Shown here: piece after piece, positions 9,481-21,220 of the stretch
How the letters are laid out: each line of letters opens with the position of its first letter
Position numbering within the stretch: the stretch's first letter is position 1
NCBI RefSeq assembly: GCF_029227915.1
Contig: NC_079875.1
Location: forward strand, 11,159,001 to 11,223,000
Reading direction: 5' to 3'
Source: Hydractinia symbiolongicarpus
Lineage: Eukaryota > Cnidaria > Hydrozoa > Anthoathecata > Hydractiniidae
Length of the DNA: 64,000 nt
Notes under the pieces: generated by a model
What the model was told of the DNA's origin: nothing
Databases searched by the model: none
The model's input: the letters and a program-made list of their open reading frames with translations, nothing else
Program-made: the position numbers and the translations under genes

Positions 9481-9935
9481 TGTTTTGGAATGTTGGGATT
9501 TTTATGGAGTGTTGGGTTATTATGGAAAGTTAGGGTTGTTATGGAGATTTGGGGCTGTGATGGAGTGTTGATTTGTTTTGTAGTGTCCGGTTTTTTTTGG
9601 GGGGGTTGTTATGAAGTGTATGGTTATTAGGAGTGTGGGGGTTGTTATGACCAGTTTGGGTTGTTATGGAGAGCTGATAGGGAGTGTTGGGATTATTAAG
9701 TGTTGGAGTTATTTTGGTTGAGTTGTCCGGTTGAGTTGGAGTTGTTATGGTAAGTCGGGGTTGTTATGGAGAGGCGCGGTTGTTCGGGAGAGTTGGGGTT
9801 GTTGGGGCGAGATGAGGTTGTCACAGAGAGTTGGGTTGTTATGGAGAATTAGGATTGTTGTGATGAGTTGACATTGTTGCGGAGACTTGGGTTTGTTATA
9901 TGGAAGGTTGGGTTTGTTGCAGAGAGTAAGAAAGG
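9481..9935. repeat. degenerate G-rich tandem repeat
   Basis: Roughly 20-bp units of the type TTGTTATGGAGAGTTGGGG, poorly conserved, with strong G/T strand bias on the plus strand. The minus-strand ORF over this block is repeat-derived. Confidence 0.75.
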
Positions 9936-10052
9936 AATGGAGATCAAACAAAACGAAGCAGATAAAGTTTTTGCAATATTTCGAACAAAAAGTTGGGGAA
10001 GAGAATTCTTGATTAAAACTATTGAAAAAAAGATGTAAAATCATGGTAAAAA

Positions 10053-11409
10053 GTGTTAAAAATATGTTTTAATAGAACAATGCCAACTAATAACAATCAA
10101 AGTAATTTACAGAATAAAAGAAGACAGGGAAAGCATGAAAAGCAGGAAGGGAATATTTTTGATGACGTTGCGTTTAAAAATATGTTGAGTAAATTTCATT
10201 GTGGTGGAATTGCGGGACCATCAACGATTGATCGCATAACGACATTGCAAGCAATAATTATGAAGAAAAGAACAAAGAGACGAAGAACGTCGTTGTGTTT
10301 GGTGATGCAGAAAAATGCTTCATTAACTTGTGGCGACAAGATGGAATAAAAGAACTGAAAAAGGTTGGATAAATGTAGTAGATAGAATGCTCATTTTGCA
10401 AATGAACCAGATGGGTTAAGTGATAGTAAATACATTCGTACTGATAAAATTATACTGGAAAACATTGTCAGAGAAAGAATAGCGGGCCAAAAGTTTGTGA
10501 TATATCGACTGACACAAACCGGATAGCAGTAAAGTATGCTATGTTATATTCACCTCATATGCGAAAACGTCACCACGTATTTGTAAACGATGTAATGGGT
10601 ATATAAGATGGGCATGTAAGAAAACAAAATGAAAGATTGAATAAACGATAGCTGAGGCGAGGACAATAAATAGATGAGACTATAAAAGAAGAAAGAAATG
10701 GAAAAATTTAAGAGAAGAATATAAGTACTTAGGAGCGTGTTTCAATGAGAGGGGTGACTTAAATTCGAAACAACTATAGAAAAAAGTTAGCGCTATGATA
10801 GAAACAATGCTATACAACGAAAATGTTGACAGGTTTGACATGAAAGTCACAGGATTTCGACTAAACTTGACTAAAGCAGTAATTGTTCCTGCAATATTGC
10901 ATGGTACTGAAGAATGAACCAACTTCAAGAAGAAAATATGAATGCAACATTTGAAAACGTGCACTATGAATGTAGAAAAGTACGCCAATTTTGGAATACT
11001 AATCTATGCTGGTTACTGAACAATTTAACATAGGATTGGAGAAAGGAAACTTATGCCGTTGCACCAAATATTAACATCAGATAAAAAGAGATTGGTAAAG
11101 GAAGTAATCAAGGAGGATTTGGGAAATGAAGAACAGGGAACGTGGATAATGAAAGGTATTATGTTAAACTATGGTAACAACATGAAAATATAGAAAGTAA
11201 AGGAAATGAAGAAAAAACAGTTGAAAAATAAAATTCAAGAAAAAATGACTAATGTGATATCCAGTGAAATGAAAATAAATGCTAAGCAAATGAAGAAACT
11301 GAAATTGATATGGTACCATAATTATGAGGGAAAGAAGTACGTTGAGGAATTAACAACAATCGAAACGCAAGTTATAATGAATCGGAATGAAGTATGTTGG
11401 AAGTATTAG
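10053..11409 (+). pseudogene. second, heavily decayed LINE reverse transcriptase
   Basis: Pieces of a non-LTR RT can be read in shifting frames. MLSKFHCGGIAGPSTIDR with TLQAII corresponds to the segment before the palm. FGDAEKCFINLW in another frame (about 10,300-10,340) is the first catalytic block with Asp. YKYLGACFNERG near 10,720 and VIVPAILHGTE near 10,880 are the late thumb blocks. A basic C-terminal tail ends near 11,409. Many stops and shifts interrupt it. The motifs are unlike those of the LINE at 2,061-5,700, so this is a different family. The 5' and 3' ends are not definable. Confidence 0.7.
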
Positions 11410-11559
11410 TAAACCACGGTAGAGAGCGAGAGAAATGTGTATCGAAACGAAATAGGGATGGTGCGAACGATAATACGTGAAAAGAGTAACTGACAAGAGA
11501 GATGTTATAGGAATAGGGTCGTATAGTAACATATATTAACTGTATTTAGCTAAAAAAAA

Positions 11560-13600
11560 ATTTCTACAATACCAAGTCTAAGACATTTAATGTTTGCTTA
11601 AATCTTTGTATTTCGCGTAGCAGCTTGTAAGTGTTTGATGACATTCAGTGATTACTTCAGCTTGTAATTGTTTGAAGTATTGAATATTTTGTATTCGTTA
11701 ATAGCATGCAGTATTTCGTATGGACCATTGTTGCATTTAATTTGAAATGAGGTGTTACACATTTCTATTTATTATAGACGAATGTGTAAGTCTTATCACG
11801 TTTCTACGGAATATTTGTTTTGTGTGACGACTATTCGTTTCACCTCAATTAAGTTCTTAAAAGTTTGTAACTTGTATGCTATGCAGTGTTACTAACAAAC
11901 TAAGTGTAAGTGTTTTCAATATTGGTTAGAATATTCTTTTCAGCTAATAATAATTTCACTTAAATTAAAGTCTTTTAGGTCCGTACTTTGTTGTAGTAAA
12001 CATTGTTGCGACCAAACTGTGCATGTATTTTCACGTTTGGTTAGAATATTCTTTTCGTGTGATAGTTATTGCATTTCAATAAAATTGAATTCCTTGTAAT
12101 CTGTTTTACACGAACAAACTGTGTAGTCTTTTTAAGATTGGTATACAATATTCTATTCGTGTGATAATTATGACATTTCAATACAACTAAGTCCTAACTG
12201 TTTGTAAATTGTTAGTGTTTCAAGATTGATTTACAATATTTATTTAGTCTAATACTGCTTTGTTCATTTACATTGACGTCTTAAAGATATGTATTTGTCA
12301 TTGCATGTGGTGTAATGAACAAGCTGTGCAAGTATTTTTAGGATTACTTAATATACACTGTGACCACTTTAACATTTTACTTAAGTTACAGTTGTAAATA
12401 TTTGTATATTGTTAGGACTGTAGTCTGACGAAAAAAATTGGGTATGTCATTGCAATGTTGGTTAGGGTACATTATATTTTTGATGATCAGTATTGTATTT
12501 AACTTATGGTTTGGTTAGAAGTTTCTGTATGTAATAATTATTGCATTTCACTAAAATTGAAGTCATGTTTGTAATTTATTGTGGTATGCAGTGATATGAA
12601 GAAACTAAATAAGTCTTTCAAGATTGGTTTGCAATATTCCTTTCGTGTAAATACTGCTTTATTCAAATAAACTGGAGTCTAAAAGATATGTAATTTGTGA
12701 TAGCATGTGGTGTAACGAACAAGCTCTGTATATATTTTCAGGATTACTTGCAATACACTGTGACCAATTTAACATTTTACTTAAGTTACAGTTGAAAATT
12801 ATTGTATAATGTTAGGACTGTAGTCTGACGAAAAAAAATTGTGTAAGTCATTGCAATGTTGGTTATGGTACATTCTATTTTTCTATGATCAGTATTGTAT
12901 TTGATTCGTGGGTTGGCTAGAATTTGTATGTAATAATTATTGCATTTGACTAAAATTGAAGTCCTATAGGTTTGTACTTGTTAAGAAATGACTGTATATG
13001 TTTTTGCAACATTGATGGCAATATTTTCTTTTTTGTGTGATAATTATTGCATATTATTTCAATTCTGTATATGTTTTTGCAGCATTGATGGCAATATTTT
13101 CTCTGTGTGATAATTACTGCATATTATTTCAATTCAACGAATAAGTGTGTATATTGTTGCTGCATTGACGCCAATATTTTTATTTCCTGTGATAATTATT
13201 GCACTTTACTCAAATATATATCTTAAAGGTTGGCATTTGTGAAGAAATGAATGTGTTTTTTTTTTGCAGCATTTGTGGCAGTTGTTTCTGTGTGTGATAA
13301 TTATTTCATCTCACTTGTGTTGAAGTCTTAAAGGTTTGTAATTTGTTAAGAAATGACTGTGTATGTTTTTGCAACATTGATGGCAATATTTTCTTTTTTG
13401 TGTGATAATTATGGCACGTTACTAAAGTTGAAAGGCTTTTAATTTGTTAAGAAAAGACTGTGTGTGTTTTTGCAACATTTGTGGCTATCGCTTCTGGCGT
13501 GTGATAGCATTTGTAGCGGTTGTTTCTATGTGATAATTATTTCATCTCGATTAAAAGTTTGTAATTTGTTAAAAAAAAACTGTAGGTATTGGTGTTCATC
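11560..13600 (+). repeat. degenerate tandem repeats, left domain of unit 1
   Basis: Repeated stretches of about 100-130 bp built around a GTGTGATAATTATTGCA core, followed by TTGAAGTCTTAAAGG and TTTGTAATTTGTTAAG-like pieces. Copies differ by many substitutions and indels. The same domain lies at 19,409-21,160 and 27,191-28,930. Confidence 0.75.
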
Positions 13601-13607
13601 AGTTATC

Positions 13608-13667
13608 TTAAGACTGTATACGGCCGAAACGTCGTCAAATACAACTAAATAATGAAACTGACGATGT
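13608..13667 (+). ncRNA. hammerhead-like motif, unit 1 (degenerate)
   Basis: A GGCCGAAACGTCG block is followed by a stem CGTCGTCA / TGACGATG closing a loop of about 20 nt. This resembles the 3' half of a hammerhead ribozyme (GAAA plus stem III). The 5' core here is CTTAAGA against the required CTGANGA, so this copy would not cleave. I see no good stem I. Treat as a hypothesis. Confidence 0.25.
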
Positions 13668-14495
13668 TTTCTTTTCCTACAAAAGGTTAAAAGATTACTT
13701 GGTTGTTATTGCATTGGCATTTGCATAGCATTTCACTTAGAACGAGGCCTTTGTCTAACCTTTTTCGACGAATCTTCGAAAAAGTTTCAATGCATGTAAT
13801 TTGCAATTTTATTTAACGTATTAATACTAAATACTAACTTCAATATATAAAGCTATTTTATATTGACTTATCAGTTTGTTTTTTTGAATACATTGAAAAG
13901 TACAGAGACTAGAAGAAATTAAAGAATATTGAATATAATGTTTCGTTGCAAGTAAACTTACTTCTTATACGTACCGTTTTTCTTGGAAGAATCTATGTTT
14001 TTAGTCCCAAAATTGCTGCTATTCTTTTCAACTAAAACTCTTCTTAAGAAGACCTTCACACCAAGATTACGTACCACTCATGGAAACTGCTAACACAAAT
14101 CCATCACATACATACGAAACCTCTGTCCATTTTGTGCTTTAAATACACACTCATTGAATGATAAATACAGAAATCGATAAAAGCAATAAAAATAGCGCAC
14201 ACTTGATGTTTTAGTAGCTACAACCATACTTACTGTTCATACGTACCCATTTTCATGCAAGAATCAACGTTTGCCATTTTTTGTTCACAAAATTGTCACC
14301 ATTCTTTTCCATTTTCGCCAGTCCTCATATCTTGTCATACATACACGTGCTTCTCTGTCGCATTTTTTTGGGCAAATTTTATGTTTTATAATTACATTCA
14401 ATTACGCAATTTAAATTATTATTGAAAGGATCAACAGTCTATAAGAAATATATGAAGTGTAACTAACATAAAATGTGAGATAATCAATGTTTCAC

Positions 14496-14902
14496 TTACC
14501 ACAATATCTTCTTTTCCTCTGTATAAAATTTGGTTGCGTGATGCAAACCGCTTCTTGGTGATCTTGATACAAACGTGACAAAAAACACGCGAACGGTGAA
14601 AAATTCCGATGAAACGACAAAAATGTTACTTATTAAAAACAAAAAACCGCTGCCGCTGCTGTGTTGTTTTGAAATTAACCATGTCTTAAATTTAGGGGCT
14701 TGAAATTCAGTAGTGTTTATCAACACCATACAGAATTTCTATAATATATAATACAAAAGAATAAAAACAACGAAAACCTTCCGCGCATGCACAATAATAA
14801 TAATAACAACAATTCATAAAATTCAACAAACGCGCTTTGACTCCTGTCCCCCCACCCCGGGTTCTCCCGACCCCACACCCACTCTACTTATTTAAACGCC
14901 GC
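14496..14902 (-). promoter_or_regulatory. promoter-like GC patch with strong splice donor, unit 1
   Basis: Read on the minus strand: a TATA-like TTTAAATAA (14,888-14,896), then a 45-bp G-rich stretch with GGGTGTGGGG and GGGGTGGGGGG. About 340 bp downstream lies a consensus donor TTGTG|GTAAGTG (GT at 14,499-14,498). A 77-codon ORF between them is not preserved in the other units. All signals recur in units 2 and 3. A spliced non-coding minus-strand transcript is an inference. Confidence 0.35.
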
Positions 14903-15240
14903 ATAAGTAATCAATATAATTATAAATAAACACAAACACATAAGCGCACGCAAAACCTCTCAATACAATAAAAAATCACAGCCCGAGGCCAATGCGTTAG
15001 GCAAAATCCAATTCAAAAACGGTTATTATCGACTCACATTTTCTTTCAGCTCTCGGGTTGTGGTTTGTGATATAAATGTAAGGTACCTTGAATATTGCCA
15101 TTCATCTCATCAAATAAACCGTAAATTAAAATCTTTCTACCAGAACAACTACTTTTGTCAAACTCTCTTTTACAAACAAACCATAAACATACCATTCTAA
15201 TGATTACCTTAAGTTCGAACACTTCCGCACTTCTTGTTTT

Positions 15241-16432
15241 AGCTCCCAAGTCGGGACAACCTTTAAATATGTATTTATTTGTTTTAGGTCCCAAGGCGGG
15301 ACAGCCTATAAGAATTACTTCCTTTGGGTCCCAAGTCAGCACAGCATTCAAATATATACTTACTTGTTTTAGGTCCCAAGACGAGACAGCTTTCAAATTC
15401 ATGTTTACTTGTTTTAGATCCAAAAGCGCGACAGCCTTCAAATATAAACTTACTTGTTTTAAGTCCCAAGTTGTGAGAGCCTTTAAATGTATATTTATGT
15501 GTTTTAGATCCCCAGTCAGGACAGCCTTCAAATGTATATTTACTAGTTTTAGGTCCCAAGACGGAACAGCCTTCAAATATATATTTTACTTGTTTAAGAT
15601 CACAAGACGGGACAGCCTTCAAGTAATACTTGTTTTAGGTCCCAAGTCAGGACAGCCTTCAAATGTATATTTATGTGTTTTAGGTCCCAAGTCGGGACAG
15701 CCTTCAAATGTATATTTATGTGTTTTAGGTCCCCAGTCGGGACAGCCTTCAAATGTATATTTACTTGTTTTAGGTCCCCAGTCGGGACAGCCTTCAAATA
15801 TTACATGTTTTAGCTCCTAAGTCAGGACAGCCTTCAAATATATATTTTACTTTTTTAAGATCCCAAGATGGGACAGCCTTCAAATATTACTTGTTTTAGG
15901 TCCCAAGTCAGGACAGCCTTCAAATATATATTTACTTGGTTTAGGTCCCAAGACGAGACAGCCTTCAAATACATATTTACTTGTTTTAGGTCCCAAGTCG
16001 GGACAGCCTTCAAATACATAGTTACTTGTTTTAGGTCCCAAGTCGGGACAGCCTTTAAATATATATTTATGTGTTTTAGGTCTCAAGACGAGACAGCCTT
16101 TAAATATATAGTTACTTGTTTTAGATCCCAAGGCGTGACAGCCTTTAAATATATATTTGCTTGTTTAAATATATATTCACGTGTTTTAGGTCACAAGTCG
16201 TGACACCCTTTAAATGTATACTTATGTGTTTTAGGTCACAAGTCGGGACAGCCTTTAAATATGTAGTTACTTGTTTTAGGTCCCAAGTCAGGACAGCCTT
16301 TAAATATATATTTATGTGTTGGTCTCAAGACGAGACAGCCTTCAAATATATAGTTACTTGTTTTGGATCCCAAGACGGGACAGCCTTCAAATGTATATTT
16401 ATGTGTTCTAGGTCTGATGACAAGGCAGCCTT
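15241..16432. repeat. 45-bp satellite array 1, about 26 copies
   Basis: Unit built from TTTAGGTCCCAAGTCGGGAC, AGCCTTC, then AAATATATATTTACTTGT. Most units contain a 5-bp-arm hairpin around AAGTC or AAGAC. Copies are more diverged than in array 3, so this looks like the older, unexpanded state. Open frames on both strands arise because the period is 15 codons. Confidence 0.95.
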
Positions 16433-16559
16433 ATATTGTGCATTTGTTATTTTGTATTTATTTAAGTGCACATAACAGGGTGATCAATGAATACCGAGAA
16501 TTAAATACAATGTTTCTTCTGTTAACCACAAAGTAATTCTTTTAATGTCAGTCAGGCGA

Positions 16560-16675
16560 AGCTTTTTTTTTTCCTTCTTCGCCTTCTTTGTCCTCTTTCT
16601 GTCTTTTTTTTCTTTCTCTTCTTTTTTCCTTTCGTCCGAGCGTCCCTTCTTTGTCTTCTTTCTTCTTTCTTGATG
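16560..16675 (+). repeat. polypyrimidine tract, unit 1
   Basis: About 115 bp of almost pure C/T on the plus strand, repeated at about 24,075-24,187 and 45,605-45,745. It could form triplex DNA or act as a splice-acceptor tract; no function is shown. Confidence 0.7.
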
Positions 16676-16708
16676 TAGAAAAATGTATGACTTACCAGTA
16701 CACTAAAT

Positions 16709-16940
16709 GTGTTGACAACTGACATTTGGTGTGTGTGAGTAAAACAAAAAATAAGTTTGCTTCAAAAAACATGTTTTTGAAACAAACTTTGGCGTCCGAA
16801 GGTTGTTGTCAGTTGCCAAAAGTCCGAGTAAGCTTTTTAAATAATACATTTTGATATTATTTTTGTTTGATAAATTTTTTTGGTAATATAACTTTTATCT
16901 TTTTAAAAAATAAAATAACAGCTTATTCGGACTACCTTCG
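16709..16940. repeat. nested fold-back with 37-bp palindrome, unit 1
   Basis: A near-perfect 37-bp palindrome lies at 16,753-16,789 (centre ACATGT, arms AAGTTTG and CAAACTT at the ends). Outside it, CAACTGACA (about 16,714) pairs with TGTCAGTTG (about 16,806). AGTCCGAGTAAGCT (about 16,824) pairs with AGCTTATTCGGACT (about 16,921) with one mismatch. The same structure is kept in units 2 and 3. Confidence 0.75.
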
Positions 16941-17039
16941 TTTGTGGGGTAAACTTAAGACTAGTATGATTTCAAAACAACACTTAAAAACACGTGCGCG
17001 TTATATGTATTAAGAAAGGCAAAACGATGTTTATGGCAA

Positions 17040-18260
17040 GATCATTTTACGACATAGCCATAAATCATAAACAAATAAGCAAATAAAATAAACAAATAAA
17101 CAAAACAGATCTGATTGCTTAACTGCTTGTCCTTTGAGACCACCTAACTTATCGTGAAAAGTAAGCAGTCGAGATAGAAGAAAAAATGAAAGACGCGTCC
17201 CTTATCAAACCTGCCTACCTGCCTACTTACTTAGAGACCTCCCTACCTTAAGCGCGCAATCCTGCCTACCTGCCTACTTATTTAAAAACTTACCTTAAGC
17301 GCGAAACAGAAGCAAAGGAGAAATAAATTGTACTTGATATACAGCTTCTTTCTTTTTACTTTATTTTAATCCTCACTGGTTCTTGTCTTGTGTTGTCAGC
17401 ATCAATCTTCTTTTCACGATGTTTCTTCTTGTTCATCTTTACTGTACAATGTGTTTTACTATTCATCCTCCTTCTTGTTTCTTCTATCAGCAAAAATGTT
17501 CCTTCCAAAACGATCTAAACATAATTGGTGATTGGCACATATCCTTAATTCGTAATATTAAAGTAACAAATATACGAAAAACAAAATAGCATTGCGTATT
17601 ATATGGCAAAAAATAAGAAACAAAACAAAGTAACAAAAAACAACAAATCACCAAACTTATAAAATAATCAAACAGGCATACAAAACAAGCAAACAAGCAA
17701 TCCATTTACTTTAGCAATTAATGGAAAAGAAGCAAGAAAACAACAAGCAAGAAAACAAACAAACAAAATAAAACAAAGAAATAAAAACAACAAAAAACAA
17801 AACAAAGACAAACAAAAAAGTAAAGAATCTCATCTTCAACCACCCAACCATCGAATAAACTAAGCCATTTAGCTAACTGAAAACAAACCAATCAACTAAC
17901 CAACTTACTAAGCAATAAATAAACAAATCAATCAATCATTAAACCTACAAACAAATTAAACAAGTCAACCAATAACTAACCAACCAACAAATCAAATCAA
18001 CTAATCACCTTAACAAAGCTAATAAGCTAACCAGCCAACCAATGAAAAACCTAAAAACAAATTAAACCAATCAACTAACCAATTTATCAACTAACAAGTT
18101 TACCAGCCAACAACCAACTTACAAACTAACCAAGCTGCTAACTAAAAAAATGAAACCAACCAATCGACCAACTCACAAAAAAATTAAACCAACTAACCAA
18201 CTTGTCAACTAAGCAACAAAAAAATTAAACCAGTTAACCAACAAACCAAAAAAAGGACAA
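17040..18260 (+). repeat. C/A-rich low-complexity tract, unit 1
   Basis: Long runs of short motifs such as AACAAA, CCAACCAA and CAATCAACTAAC, with extreme strand asymmetry (almost no G). Counterparts lie at about 24,580-25,790 and 46,130-47,410. Confidence 0.8.
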
Positions 18261-19398
18261 CTCAATCTAACAAACAACAATGGAAAGCGTGAGTGTAATA
18301 AAACACCCATCACAAATGTTTTTTACTGAGCAATTCCCTACTAGAATCACCGAATAACTGAAACATTCTTTATCATAAACAACTTAAAATTTTTAATAGA
18401 AAATTGAGAATATATTTGAAAATATTGGATGTGGGTGTTTAAAACAAGATTATCAGAAAAAGAAAAAAGCCATGGAGAGGAGGTCAAATGTGACTTTCTC
18501 TAATTTTTGTAAATTAATTTCTCTATCAATTATAAATAAAAATTACAAAGTTTCCAAAACTATGACCTAAGGTTCACAAACAAACAAATAAAAAAATAAA
18601 TAAACAACAAAAATAAGAGTAAATAATACACATACCTGTTCTTATACTTAAAATTAGACATCGAAATGTTGCAGTGGGCTCTTCGTCTGTTTTATTGTAC
18701 TGTTTGTTTATCTGAAATTAAAATTTTCGAGGTAGAAAAAACAACTAACGTGCTGTCATGTTAGTTAGAATTTGCGCGGGAAACAATTTCGTATTTTTTT
18801 TTTTTTTAAATCTTGGGAAATTTATTGGAAATCTTGCTATTCGTAAATTTGCAAAAGTTCAATTACCGCGAAATTCTATTTTTTTTTCACTTTCTCTCAA
18901 TGAAATTTGAAAAATATTGCAAATGTCGCAAAATTCGTGACATTTTATATGCAGATGTTATAAAATTTAGATAGCATCCGTTAACTCATTTCTCTAGTCA
19001 TTCATTCTTTTCTTCTTATTTGTATTGTAATCTCTGTACGCGATCAAGTCATGCACTTTTACTACCTAGATAGATTCAAATGCAAGTAGTTAAAATTAAT
19101 ACTTACATTGAGAATTTCATGTCCCTAAAGGGCAATATTTCACTACATTTTATTCTCGCGTAATATGCTAAGTTGGAAAAAAAAATTTTTTTGACAAAGA
19201 AATATCTCGCGAATATTAGTTTTCGCTAAAATTAATTCTTTAAGGTATATACGTCCTTTTTTCCAGCAAAACATTTTTCTCGGATTATCAAACACAAATA
19301 ATAAAGAAATCAACAATTCCCAGAGATTATAATTTTATATTTTCCCGTAGAACATTTTTTCCTGTATAATATTTATACACAATTTTTTTGCTACTAAC
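18261..19398. other. AT-rich tail of unit 1, no gene seen
   Basis: Homopolymer-rich sequence conserved in units 2 and 3 but without open reading frames that survive comparison between copies. Confidence 0.6.
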
Positions 19399-19408
19399 CT
19401 ATTTTAAG

Positions 19409-21160
19409 TCTTTTAGGTCCGTACTTTGTTGTAGTAAACATTGTTGCGACCAAACTGTGCATGTATTTTCACGTTTGGTTAGAATATTCTTTTCGTGTGA
19501 TAGTTATTGCATTTCAATAAAATTGAACTCTTTGTAATCTGTTTTACACGAACAAACTGTGTAGTCTTTTTAAGATTGGTTTACAATATTCTATTCGTGT
19601 GATAATTATGGCATTTCAGTAAAACTAAAGTCCTAACTGCTTGTAATTTGTTAGTGTTTTAAGATTGATTTACAATATTCATTTAGTCTAATACTGCTTT
19701 CTTCATTTACATTGACGTCTTAAAGACTATGTATTTGTTATTGCATGTGGTGAGGACTGTAGTCTGACGAAAAAAATTGGGTATGTCATTGCAATGTTGG
19801 TTAGGGTACATTATATTTTTGATGATCAGTATTGTATTAAACTTATGGTTTGGTTAGAAGTTTCTGTATGTAATAATTATTGCATTTCACTAAAATTGAA
19901 GTCATGTTTGTAATTTATTGTGGTATGCAGTGATATGAAGAAACTAAGTCTAAGTAATATTGCTTTCGTGTAAATACTGCTTTATTCATATGAAGTCTAA
20001 AAGATATGTAATTTGTGATAGCAAGTGGTGTAACGAACAAGCTGTGTAAATATTTTCAGGATTACTTACAATACATTGGACCAATTGGTTGGTTAGGATA
20101 ATTCTATTTTTCTATGATCAGTATTGTATTTAATTCGTGAGATGGTTAGAATTTTCTGTGTGCGATAATTATTGCATTTCACTAAAATTGAAGTCATGTA
20201 AATTTATTAAGAAAAGACTGTGTATGCTTCTGCAGCATTGACGGCAATGTTTTCTTTTTTGTGTGATAATTATTGCATATTATTTCAATTCTGTATATGT
20301 TTTTGCAGCATTGATGGCAATATTTTCTCTGTGTGATAATTACTGCATATTATTTCAATTCAATGAATAAGTGTGTATATTGTTGCTGCATTGACGCCAA
20401 TATTTTTATTTCCTGTGATAATTATTGCACTTTACTCAAATATATATCTTAAAGGTTGGCATTTGTGAAGAAATGAATGTGTTTGTTTTTTGCAGCATTT
20501 GTGGCAGTTGTTTCTGTGAGTGATAATTATTTCATCTCAGTTGTGTTGAAGTCTTAAAGGTTTGCAATTTGTTAAGAAATAACTGTATATGCTTTTTGCT
20601 GCATTGATGCCAATATTTTCATTTTCTGTGTAATAATTATTGTGATAATTATTGCACTTTACTTAAATTGAAGTCTTAAAGGTTGGCATTTGTGAAGAAA
20701 TGAATGTGTTTGTTTTTTGCAGCAGTTACTTCTGGTGTGTGATAACTCATTTCAGTAGAGTTGAAGTCTTAAAGGTTGGCATTTGTGAAGAAATGAATGT
20801 GTTTGTTTTTTAGCAGCATTTGTGGCAGTTGTTTTTGTGAGTGATAATTGTTTTATCTCAGTTGTGTTGCCGTCTTATGACCATATGTGTTTTTGCAGCA
20901 TTGATGGCAATATTTTCCTTTTTGTGCAATAATTATTGCACTTTACTTATACTGAAGTCCTAACGTTTGTATTTTGTTAAGAAAAGACTGTATGTTTTTG
21001 CAGTTGTTTCTGTGTGTGATAATTATTTTATTTCATTTGAATTGAAGTCTTTAAGGTTTATAATTCATTATAGCCTAAATTGTTATGAACAAACTACGAA
21101 AGTCTTTTTAAGGATGCTTACACGATTAATTAATGTTGTAGGTATTGGTGTTTATCAGTT
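19409..21160 (+). repeat. degenerate tandem repeats, left domain of unit 2
   Basis: Same repeat domain as 11,560-13,600, shorter through internal deletions. A chance ORF at 20,967-21,206 has no coding support. Confidence 0.75.
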
Positions 21161-21162
21161 AT

Positions 21163-21220
21163 CTGAGCTGTATACGGCCGAAACGTCGTCAAATACAACT
21201 AATTAATGAAACTGACGATG
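21163..21220 (+). ncRNA. hammerhead-like motif, unit 2 (degenerate)
   Basis: CTGAGCTG takes the place of the CTGANGA core, followed by the conserved GGCCGAAACGTCG block and the CGTCGTCA / TGACGATG stem. It cannot be active as it stands. Confidence 0.25.

Larger units (their letters stand above)
11540..19398 (+). repeat. large tandem unit 1
   Basis: First of three direct copies of a non-coding unit of about 7.4-7.9 kb. Order inside: degenerate repeat domain, hammerhead-like motif (13,608-13,667), donor-like sites and GC-rich patch, 45-bp satellite (15,241-16,432), polypyrimidine tract, fold-back, CAAC-rich tract, AT-rich tail ending TTTTTTTGCTACTAACCT. Its degenerate domain extends about 400 bp further left than in the other copies. 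It lacks a 230-bp block that units 2 and 3 have near their tails. No transposase, RT or structural gene is visible. It may be a non-autonomous element or a tandem segmental duplication. Confidence 0.85.

Noticed and set aside
9053-10044. Minus-strand ORFs over the minisatellite and the G-rich repeat
   Set aside because: Phe/Ile/Leu or Pro/Thr/Asn repeats come directly from the DNA repeats and have no supporting features.
14496-14729. 77-codon minus-strand ORF in unit 1
   Set aside because: In units 2 and 3 the ATG is lost and a TAG appears early, so there is no sign of coding constraint.
17383-17589. ORF conserved in all three units (also 24,899-25,171 and 46,449-46,652)
   Set aside because: It starts only at TTG, differs by frameshift between copies and ends in low-complexity DNA. 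Conservation reflects recent duplication.
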